In this document: piece by piece, positions 57,602 through 64,000 of the stretch | Position numbering within the stretch: the stretch's first letter is position 1 | Layout of the letters: each line of letters opens with the position of its first letter | NCBI RefSeq assembly: GCF_029909975.1 | Contig: NZ_CP094516.1 | Coordinates: 7,356,501-7,420,500 of the forward strand | Source of the DNA: Bradyrhizobium sp. ISRA430 | Lineage (GTDB): Bacteria > Pseudomonadota > Alphaproteobacteria > Rhizobiales > Xanthobacteraceae | DNA length: 64,000 bases | Direction of reading: 5' to 3' | The notes under the pieces: model-generated | Database searches by the model: none | What the model saw: the letters and a program-made list of their open reading frames with translations, nothing else | Told to the model about the DNA's origin: nothing | Translations under genes and position numbers: made by a program

Positions 57602-57811
57602 TCAACCCTGAGGAGAAATGGTGATCAACAAGTTCGTCAGGCATGCCAGTTGAGCCTCGCCAGCCGCTGTACGCTCCAGGATGAGTTTGGCGATTGCTGT
57701 GCGATTTTCCGGATTTTGCATCGATGGGGGTAGCGCGGTGACCGCACTATCATAAAGGCTTCCCAGGACGGAAAGCTCTTCCGGATCGAACACGCCGCTG
57801 CATTGCTCCAA
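57602..57811 (-). CDS. Small helical protein between nolA and nodD2
   Basis: A 69-aa protein starting with TTG after a strong AAGGAG ribosome site (7 nt). Its first 50 residues align with the C-terminal half of the 126-aa protein at 52631-53011 (shared pattern PE-L-VLG-L-D-AV-ALP, then AIAKLIL). Function unknown. It lies upstream of nolA on the same strand but before the nolA promoter, so it is transcribed separately or reads into nolA. Confidence 0.55.
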   Translation of the reverse strand: MEQCSGVFDPEELSVLGSLYDSAVTALPPSMQNPENRTAIAKLILERTAAGEAQLACLTNLLITISPQG

Positions 57812-58455
57812 CGTTCAGCTCCTTGTTTGTCATTGCGTCATGGCAGCGCACGTCGTCAAGACGTTTGGCTGCGATAGGGCCAAAAGAAGTCAGACCCGCG
57901 GCGCGGAGCGACGAAGATGCGATGTACTCCCGGGTGATGCGACAGGGCAACACGCGTGCGCGATGCTTGCTTCGACAGCGCAAGAGATCGTGGTCATGTG
58001 CATGATCGATGACCACCACGCTCACTGTGCGTGGTGGTACGACTCCTAAGAAGCCGAAGCATCTCCGCTCATCGGGAGCCACTACTGATTCGGAGAGTTG
58101 ACGACGACATCCCAGCGCCGATCCTGCTGTATCGAGGCAGGTGCGCCCGGCGGCCTGGTGCAACGTACGTCCCTGTCTCTAAAACCAGGCCAACAGTCCG
58201 AGCCGCCGCTCGCACGTGGAGCCTCATGCCAACGTGCGGAAGACCTACACAACGTCGTCGTGATAGCCGTCCGCTGCGGCGATCTTTATAGAGCGACCAT
58301 GAATTCCAGTGAGGCGAGCCTAAATTTTGTGCGTTGAGACATTCGTTGGGATATGAGGTTCGCAGATCTTGCGAACGTCCTTACGACAACGGCTGGCCTG
58401 GCAAGGCGTTGATCGATCCGAGTGATGTCGAGGAGGGGAGCGCACATTCTATCTG
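57812..58455. other. Stretch between nodD2 and the small gene
   Basis: No gene seen. It contains a perfect 10-bp inverted repeat at 58012-58038 (ACCACCACGC, 7-nt loop, GCGTGGTGGT), without a T run, that could end or stabilise the nodD2 transcript. Confidence 0.5.
58012..58038. repeat. Perfect 10-bp hairpin downstream of nodD2
   Basis: ACCACCACGC (58012-58021), loop TCACTGT, GCGTGGTGGT (58029-58038). GC-rich stem, no adjacent T run. A transcript-end structure is likely but unproven. Confidence 0.55.
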
Positions 58456-59436
58456 TTAGACGGATCGTGCGAAATCTCCGGCAGCATCCGCTCGTTCCGA
58501 AGTGCAGATGATGGAGGGCTCTTGTCCAGCTGCCATGCGGGTAGCCTCCTGCAACAATATCTCTCGCATCCACAGGCTTTCCGGGTCGCTATTGTGAAGC
58601 ACAGGCCATTGGACCGCCTCAGTGAAGGCGGGGAATGGCTGCGGAAGCTCGGCAATCCGAAGAGGCATCGTTCCTTGGAAATGCTTTACGAGCCCTAATG
58701 GCATCGTCCCTATGCGGTTCGTGCCTACCAGCAGTGGCGGGATCATGCTGAAGCTCTGCACGAGAATGTCGATGCGCCGATTGAGACCGAGATCGAGTAG
58801 AAAGGATTCCTCGACCGGCGTCTTGCGCGAACCTCCGAGCTTAACCGCCACGTGGCCCATCGACATATACCGATCAAATGTAAGCCGCCGTAGTAGTTGG
58901 CTGTTCGTGCAGCAACCTACGCAGACGAGTCTCTCCTCGAATAGGGCCGCCCTGGGGTGCGCGCTGGACATGAATAATTCCGGCAAGATAACAAAATCGA
59001 GTTCGCCGCGGCGGAGAAGCTCATCGTGCTCATCGGTGAGCGCCACCAGTTCGAAGCTAACGGAGGGCGCTTCTCGCGCGACGCGCTCCACGACATTTCG
59101 AAAGAATACGACGGTTATAAAATCAGAAAGGCCGATCCTGAATCGCCGGTTCGATCGAGCTGGGTCGAACACGTCCCGCGCAATAATTGAGAGCTCAATC
59201 TGCGTTAGAGCCTCGCGCACTGGAGCTGCGAGTCCTTCCGCGCGTGAGGTCGGGACAAGTTCCCGGCCCCTCATCCCAAACAGCTCATCACGGAAATAGG
59301 AGCGCAGCCGGGCAACGGCTGCGCTCATGGCCGGCTGACTGAGGTTAATCTTGCGTGCCGCTGCGCTGAGGTTGCGCTCAGTCATCAGAGCATCCAGAGC
59401 GACGAGAAGATTTAGATCCAGGCCTTTGAAACGCAT
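58456..59436 (-). CDS. nodD2: LysR-type nodulation regulator NodD2
   Basis: A 326-aa LysR-family regulator with the NodD signature start [20 protein letters not shown] and the [23 protein letters not shown] (about residues 22-41). The effector domain is typical of NodD ([20 protein letters not shown]). It is 585 bp from and parallel to nodD1, with extensive identity between the two, so they are paralogues. In B. japonicum NodD2 represses nod genes and depends on NolA. Here a NolA-type promoter lies about 350 bp upstream, which implies a long leader. The symbol follows its position next to nolA. Confidence 0.93.
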   Translation of the reverse strand: MRFKGLDLNLLVALDALMTERNLSAAARKINLSQPAMSAAVARLRSYFRDELFGMRGRELVPTSRAEGLAAPVREALTQIELSIIARDVFDPARSNRRFRIGLSDFITVVFFRNVVERVAREAPSVSFELVALTDEHDELLRRGELDFVILPELFMSSAHPRAALFEERLVCVGCCTNSQLLRRLTFDRYMSMGHVAVKLGGSRKTPVEESFLLDLGLNRRIDILVQSFSMIPPLLVGTNRIGTMPLGLVKHFQGTMPLRIAELPQPFPAFTEAVQWPVLHNSDPESLWMREILLQEATRMAAGQEPSIICTSERADAAGDFARSV

Positions 59437-60077
59437 GTCTTCTTATCCGGCACGAACGCAATTGCGACGCATATAACGAGCAGTGACGGCTGCGTCTGGA
59501 GAGGTCCTATTGGCTCGCCCGAATGGACATCGTTTCCATCGTGCGATCGCGAAAAGACGCTCGTGCAATGACCGCAACAATGGAGAGCAAGGCGGTAGGC
59601 CGACCAGCAGCGGCCGGAAACCGTCAGGAGTCCCGAAGCTGATCGGTCTCGCCGCTTCCGGCGAGCCACGCAACAGGACCCGGTCAGTTGGTTAATGGCA
59701 GATCAACCCAGTGTTCGGCCAGCGCCGTGAGTTCGCCAAAGCGCCCAGGCGACGGCGGCGTAGCGCAGCGTTAGTCACGGCGGCCAACCTACAACCTGAC
59801 GCAGTGTGTGGTTCAAGCGATTTTATCGGGCAAGCCAAACATTATCGTACTGGAGGAGGCGTGTTCTGCCGCGATAGTGCCGGGCGTCGCCTGTTTGCAG
59901 TTCAAGCGCATCAAACCTCACCTGCGAGGTCACCACGCTCACCACTCGGCAAGTCTTCGCAACCGATCGCCGTCTCTGGCAGCTTCGCCCCAGAGACGTT
60001 GAAGTGACGAAAGCGGCCGAGCACGTCGAAGGATTGTTAGCGTTTTTGGAACGTGCCGAGAGCGGCTTATGGTGAGA
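59437..60077. other. nodD1-nodD2 spacer
   Basis: No gene supported. It holds the MerR-type promoter at 59786-59818 and, if that promoter is used, a leader of about 350 nt for nodD2. No nod box was seen here. Confidence 0.55.
59786..59818 (-). promoter_or_regulatory. MerR-type (probable NolA) promoter upstream of nodD2
   Basis: Minus strand: TTGAAC, 19-bp spacer, TAGGTT, with AACC and GGTT half-sites as a dyad. Almost identical to the sites before nolA and the livK-like gene. It reads toward nodD2, in keeping with the known NolA dependence of nodD2. Confidence 0.7.
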
Positions 60078-61022
60078 CTAGCAGCGCCTGCGAGTTGGAG
60101 GCTCCTGATGCCCAGATGCCATGTTGGATGCTTCCTCCAGCAATATCCGCCGCATCCAAATACTCGCCGGGTCGGTATTGTGGAACGCAGGCCACTGCAC
60201 AGCCTCGGTGAATGTGGGCAGGGGGAGCGGTGGTTCGACGATCCGCAGTGGCATCCGCTTTTCGAAGTGTCTGGCGAGTCGTAAGGGCATTGTGCCAATG
60301 CGGCCTGTGTCTAACAATATGGGCGGAATCAGGCTAAAGCCCTGCACAACGATCTCAATGCGTCTCTTGACGCCGTGCTCAAGCAGATACCATTCTTCGA
60401 GGTTTGGTCTGAGCGCCCGTCCGAACTTGGCCGTAACGTGCCCCATCGAAATGTATTTCTCGAACGTAAGCTGCCGCGATAGCTGCTTGTTCGCGCGGCA
60501 TCCCACGCATACGAGGGTCTCGTCGAACAGCGTCGCCTTAGGGTGCGCGCTCGACATGAACAGTTCCGGCAGAATGAGAAAGTCGACCTCGCCCCGGCGG
60601 AGCAGCTCATCGGGCTCATCGGAAAATGGCAGCAATTCGAAGCGCACCGCGGGAGCTTCCTGTGCAATACGGTCCACAATTTTGCGAAAAAAGACGATCG
60701 TCATGAAATCGGAGAGAATGAACCTGAAGCGTCGGCTCGACTGAGTCGGGTCGAACGCGTCCCGCGATATGATCGAGAGTTGGATGTGCAGCAGGGCCTC
60801 GCGAACCGGACCTGCAAGCGTCTCCGCGCCAGGTGTCGGGACGAGCTCGCGACCCCTCATGGTAAATAGTTCATCGCGGAAATAGGTGCGCAGCCGCGCG
60901 ATCGCAGCGCTCATAGCGGGCTGGCTCAGGTGAATTTTGCGCGCCGCCGCTGTGAGGTTGCGCTCCGTCATCAGAGCATCGAGCGCAACGAGAAGGTTTA
61001 GATCAAGTCCCTTGAACCGCAT
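60078..61022 (-). CDS. nodD1: LysR-type nodulation activator NodD1
   Basis: A 314-aa NodD protein. The HTH is [20 protein letters not shown], and the C-terminal ligand domain matches NodD throughout (for example [20 protein letters not shown]). NodD1 binds the nod box and activates nod transcription with plant (iso)flavonoids. It is divergent from the nodABC operon, and the shared nod box begins about 11 bp before its start codon, the standard arrangement that allows autoregulation. The symbol is assigned by position next to the nod box. Confidence 0.95.
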   Translation of the reverse strand: MRFKGLDLNLLVALDALMTERNLTAAARKIHLSQPAMSAAIARLRTYFRDELFTMRGRELVPTPGAETLAGPVREALLHIQLSIISRDAFDPTQSSRRFRFILSDFMTIVFFRKIVDRIAQEAPAVRFELLPFSDEPDELLRRGEVDFLILPELFMSSAHPKATLFDETLVCVGCRANKQLSRQLTFEKYISMGHVTAKFGRALRPNLEEWYLLEHGVKRRIEIVVQGFSLIPPILLDTGRIGTMPLRLARHFEKRMPLRIVEPPLPLPTFTEAVQWPAFHNTDPASIWMRRILLEEASNMASGHQEPPTRRRC

Positions 61023-61032
61023 GTTGTGAGTC

Positions 61033-61082
61033 TATCCATCCTGTGGATGTGTTCCATCTGAACAATCGATTTTACCAAATTG
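61033..61082 (+). promoter_or_regulatory. nod box
   Basis: A 47-50 bp NodD-binding element with the classic parts in order: ATCCAT, GTGGATG, ATC, then AACAATCGATTTTACCAA. It lies between divergent nodD1 and the nodY/K-ABC operon and reads toward the operon. Confidence 0.93.
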
Positions 61083-61134
61083 CGGGATGTTGGATAGCAA
61101 ACATCAGTTTGGAAAACTAATCAGGCATACCACG

Positions 61135-61803
61135 ATGGCTGCCGCTCGTTCACGCGGGCTCAGAGAAAAACGCCTGGACGTGCGAGCAGTCGCCGCATGC
61201 GTTTCGAGGCCGGCCATGGGCGCGCCGTGTGAGCCGCGTCGCTTCTTCTCGGTGCGAAGCTCGCTCGATCGAGATGCCAGGCAGATCTCCATAAACCTTG
61301 GTATGCGTGCTCCATCCGTTTCCATATTGGAGGTTTACCCGCGTACACTTGAGAGCGCGTTCAGCTGCATTCTAGTGTTCCGAAATAGCGGCAGGCGCAG
61401 ATTGCGGATGCCAAGTAATTCAGGCGGCTCTCTCCCAAATGACTCGCCTGTCCACCGCATTCAGGGCGCGTCGAAGATGCATAAAAACCAGTTTGATCTG
61501 ATGCCACTCCGGTGCGCCATCGATGAGGCCCCGCGCATCGAAGGCCAGCCCTCAGACCTCAAAACGTCGACAGCGATGCTAGACGAGGCGGAAAAGCTCC
61601 GTGGTGCAGACAGGTTCTGGCTGGTCCGATCACCTCGTCGGCTTCTTCCAGGATATCTCGCGCAGGGCATTGGCCGGATGACGAGCGCGAACCATGCGAT
61701 CGCTTCGTCGCAAGCGAAGGCGAACGGGGCGCTGTGGGCGCGGGGTGCCGAACTCCAAGGCATGGCAGCGCATTTCAGTGATGATCAGCGCTTCGGTGAC
61801 TAG
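61135..61803 (+). CDS. Nodulation protein NodY/NodK-like
   Basis: The ORF between the nod box and nodA occupies the place of nodY (B. japonicum) or nodK (B. elkanii/Parasponia strains). The frame is open from 61087, but an ATG there lies upstream of the expected nod-box transcript start. The ATG at 61135 and later starts (61303, 61375 GTG, 61408, 61477) are all possible, since none has a good ribosome site. The C-terminal 110 residues (MHKNQFDLMPLRCAIDEAPR onward) look most protein-like. Function unknown even in well-studied strains; the gene is not essential for Nod factor backbone synthesis. Confidence 0.65.
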   Translation: MAAARSRGLREKRLDVRAVAACVSRPAMGAPCEPRRFFSVRSSLDRDARQISINLGMRAPSVSILEVYPRTLESAFSCILVFRNSGRRRLRMPSNSGGSLPNDSPVHRIQGASKMHKNQFDLMPLRCAIDEAPRIEGQPSDLKTSTAMLDEAEKLRGADRFWLVRSPRRLLPGYLAQGIGRMTSANHAIASSQAKANGALWARGAELQGMAAHFSDDQRFGD

Positions 61804-61857
61804 CGAGTTCACGTGACCATCTCCGCTCTTGATTCCACCGGCGCAAGGAAACCCGCC

Positions 61858-62490
61858 ATGAACATTGCCGTATCCGGGGCCGCGGAAGCTCCTTCTGCAC
61901 GCGCTCAAGTGCAGTGGAGACGTCGCTGGGAAAGCGAATTGCAGCTCACCGATCATGCCGAACTCGCCGATTTCTTCCGCAAGAGTTACGGGCCGACCGG
62001 TGCGTTCAATGCGCAGCCATTTGAGCGCAACCGAAGTTGGGCCGGGGCGAGGCCTGAGGTCCGCATTATCGGCTACGACGCGCGCGGGGTAGCTGCTCAT
62101 GTCGGGCTACTACGCCGCTTCATCAAGATTGGTGGGGTCGATCTACTCGTTGCCGAACTGGGCTTGTATGCGGTGCGCCCGGATCTCGAAGGGCTGGGAA
62201 TCAGCCACGCAATGCGCGTGACGTATCCGATACTGCATGAGCTTGGGGTGCCATTCGGCTTTGGTACGGTTCGGCCTGCGCTTGAGAAGCATATGACCCG
62301 ACTGGTCGAAAGGCGGGGGCTCGCCACCCTTATGTCTGGCATTCGCGTCCGCTCCACGCATCCGGATGTCTATCCCAATTTGTCGCCGATCCGCATCGAA
62401 GACGTGATCGTGGTGGTTTTCCCGGTTGGACGCGCGATAAGCGAGTGGCCGGCCGGGACGATCATCGATCGGAACGGGCCTGAGTTGTGA
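61858..62490 (+). CDS. nodA: Nod factor N-acyltransferase NodA
   Basis: A 210-aa acyltransferase that attaches a fatty acid to the free amine of the de-acetylated chitin oligomer. I chose the ATG at 61858 (MNIAVSG), the standard NodA start, which follows AAGGAAA; the frame is open 15 codons further upstream. Conserved stretches include [60 protein letters not shown] and [16 protein letters not shown] at the end. The stop overlaps the nodB start by 4 bp. Confidence 0.97.
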   Translation: MNIAVSGAAEAPSARAQVQWRRRWESELQLTDHAELADFFRKSYGPTGAFNAQPFERNRSWAGARPEVRIIGYDARGVAAHVGLLRRFIKIGGVDLLVAELGLYAVRPDLEGLGISHAMRVTYPILHELGVPFGFGTVRPALEKHMTRLVERRGLATLMSGIRVRSTHPDVYPNLSPIRIEDVIVVVFPVGRAISEWPAGTIIDRNGPEL

Positions 62491-63146
62491 AAGAGCCTTT
62501 CACCTTATCTGCTGTCCGTTGCGACTACGCTGACGTGAGCGGAAGTCGCCCCGTCTATTTGACCTTTGATGATGGGCCAAATCCATTTTGCACGCCAGAG
62601 GTGCTCGATGTGCTGGCGCAACATCGGATTCCGGCGACGTTCTTCGTGATCGGCACGTACGCGACCGAACAACCTGAACTCATTCGACGAATGGTCGCGG
62701 AAGGGCACGAGGTTGCGAACCACACGATGACGCATCCGGATCTATCCAGATGCGGACCAGCGGAGGTACGCGATGAAGTGCTGATGGCGAGCGAGGCGAT
62801 CCGTTCGGCGTGCCCGCAGGCCTCACCCAGGCACATGCGAGCACCTTACGGCAAGTGGACACAAGAGGTGCTCGCTGTGTCAGCGAGCTCTGGTCTCACA
62901 GCTGTGCACTGGTCGGTCGATCCGAGAGATTGGTCCCGCCCCGGGGTTGATAGAATTGTGAATTCAGTACTGGCGAGCGTTCGCCCGGGTGCAATTGTGC
63001 TCCTGCACGACGGATATCCTCCTGATGAGGAGCGACCGTGCACTGATGCCACGCTGCGTGATCAGACCACGAAGGCGCTGTCACATCTGATCCCGGCACT
63101 ACAACGGCGCGGGTTTGTAATCCGTCCACTCCCTCAACTTCACTGA
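62487..63146 (+). CDS. nodB: Chitooligosaccharide deacetylase NodB
   Basis: A 219-aa polysaccharide deacetylase (CE4) that removes the N-acetyl group from the non-reducing end of the chitin oligomer made by NodC. The start is GTG within GTGA overlapping the nodA stop. The metal and catalytic motifs are visible: [10 protein letters not shown] (Asp pair, residues about 28-37), NHTMTHPDL (His pair, about 79-87), APYGKW and the closing LLHDGYPPD. Full length, followed by nodC after 16 bp. Confidence 0.97.
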   Translation: MKEPFTLSAVRCDYADVSGSRPVYLTFDDGPNPFCTPEVLDVLAQHRIPATFFVIGTYATEQPELIRRMVAEGHEVANHTMTHPDLSRCGPAEVRDEVLMASEAIRSACPQASPRHMRAPYGKWTQEVLAVSASSGLTAVHWSVDPRDWSRPGVDRIVNSVLASVRPGAIVLLHDGYPPDEERPCTDATLRDQTTKALSHLIPALQRRGFVIRPLPQLH

Positions 63147-63162
63147 AAAAAACTGACACCCT

Positions 63163-64000
63163 ATGGACCTGCTCGCTACAACCAGTGCTGTCGCTGTTTC
63201 GTCTTATGCGCTGCTCTCGACGATCTACAAGAGCGCGCAAGCGCTTTATGCCCAGCCGGCGATTAACTCGTCGCTGCAGGACAACCTGGGACGATCGGAG
63301 GCGGTCCTTCCCAGTGTAGACGTCATCGTGCCATGCTTCAACGAGGATCCAATCACGCTCGCCGAATGTCTGGAGTCGCTTGCGAGTCAAGACTACACCG
63401 GAAAGCTACAGGTCTATGTGGTCGACGACGGATCTGCAAATCGCGACCTTGTCGCGCCTGTACACAAAATCTATGCGAACGATCCGAGGTTCAGCATCAT
63501 CTTGCTGGCAAACAACGTTGGAAAACGCAAGGCGCAGATCGCTGCAATACGCAGCTCATCCGGGGACCTGGTGCTCAACGTCGACTCGGATACGATACTT
63601 GCCGCTGACGTTGTCACGAAGCTGGTATCGAAGATGCATGACCCGCAAATCGGTGCGGCCATGGGTCAGTTGATAGCGAGCAATCGCAGCCAAACCTGGC
63701 TGACCAGGCTGATCGATATGGAATACTGGTTGGCGTGCAACGAAGAGCGCGCGGCGCAGGCGCGTTTCGGTGCCGTCATGTGCTGCTGCGGCCCATGTGC
63801 CATGTATCGTCGCTCCGCGCTCGCCTTGCTTCTTGATCAATACGAAGCGCAATTCTTTCGTGGGAAGCCGAGCGATTTCGGCGAGGATCGCCATCTAACG
63901 ATCCTCATGCTCAAGGCGGGATTTCGCACCGAATACGTCTCGGACGCGATCGCAGCAACGGTCGTCCCGGACAGCCTCGGGCCATATCTACGTCAGCAAC
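63163..64000 (+). CDS. nodC: N-acetylglucosaminyltransferase NodC (3' end beyond window)
   Basis: The first 279 residues of NodC, the GT2 chitin-oligomer synthase that builds the Nod factor backbone in the inner membrane. Visible: N-terminal membrane segment (LLATTSAVAVSSYALLSTIY), VIVPCFNEDPITLAECLESL, the nucleotide-binding VVDDGSANRD and LNVDSDT, and FGEDRHLTILMLKAGF. The QRxRW region lies beyond the edge. It starts with ATG 16 bp after nodB, third gene of the nod-box operon. Confidence 0.97.
   Translation, partial: MDLLATTSAVAVSSYALLSTIYKSAQALYAQPAINSSLQDNLGRSEAVLPSVDVIVPCFNEDPITLAECLESLASQDYTGKLQVYVVDDGSANRDLVAPVHKIYANDPRFSIILLANNVGKRKAQIAAIRSSSGDLVLNVDSDTILAADVVTKLVSKMHDPQIGAAMGQLIASNRSQTWLTRLIDMEYWLACNEERAAQARFGAVMCCCGPCAMYRRSALALLLDQYEAQFFRGKPSDFGEDRHLTILMLKAGFRTEYVSDAIAATVVPDSLGPYLRQQ

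Noticed and set aside
1..64000. CRISPR array or rRNA operon
   Set aside because: No regularly spaced direct repeats and no rRNA-like sequence were seen in reading the window.

Overview
The window is typical of the symbiosis island of a Bradyrhizobium-type nodulating alphaproteobacterium. The strongest evidence is the right end, which has the canonical order nolA - nodD2 - nodD1 - nod box - nodY/K - nodA - nodB - nodC. The nod box is almost perfect, NodA is 210 aa and nodA/nodB overlap by 4 bp. The rest fits such an island: tts-box-driven type III effectors, insertion sequences, many broken genes and long stretches without genes.

Layout. 1-1200: the start of a phage-type DNA methyltransferase and a decayed IS1-type transposase. 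1395-8155: a complete four-gene Wadjet plasmid-defence operon (jetABCD). 8156-10560: gene-poor, with a MATE transporter remnant and a possible NifA/RpoN promoter. 10565-12460: a tts box and a repeat-rich nuclear-type effector. 13008-15568: a secreted polygalacturonase followed by a pectin methylesterase. 16379-21116: a J-domain protein, a small gene and a chemoreceptor. 21970-32056: an effector block with two divergent NopM-like LRR-NEL E3 ligases, a 746-aa repeat effector with an EAR-like motif, a broken copy of that effector's N-terminus, and a second acidic-repeat effector. Nearly all have recognisable tts boxes. 32313-37410: an OprB-type porin, a small coiled-coil membrane protein and hemN under a FixK-type box. 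38294-40390: two degenerate tRNA genes and a row of frameshifted small genes ending in a strong terminator. 42338-46644: an IS256-type element interrupted by an IS1182-type element (both target duplications intact) and a dead IS630-type element. 46999-55316: a TauE/SafE permease, a LuxR solo, an Omp25-like protein and small unknown genes. 55317-64000: a LivK-like binding protein, nolA and the nod cluster.

How they work together. NodD1 and NodD2 control the nod box and the Nod factor backbone genes nodABC. In B. japonicum NolA, a MerR-type regulator, is known to act on nodD2. Here three near-identical 33-bp MerR-type promoters with 19-bp spacers lie upstream of nolA, nodD2 and the livK-like gene. 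They look like a NolA regulon that includes a solute-binding protein. The tts boxes place the effectors under TtsI, which is itself NodD-dependent, so Nod factor production and effector delivery should be co-ordinated. The pectin enzymes, chemoreceptor, porin and microaerobic hemN suit root infection and nodule life. The Wadjet operon is a defence island placed next to the symbiosis genes.

Limits: all names rest on motif recognition by eye. Effector family names, regulatory sites and pseudogene origins need similarity searches. No CRISPR array, rRNA or replication origin was seen.
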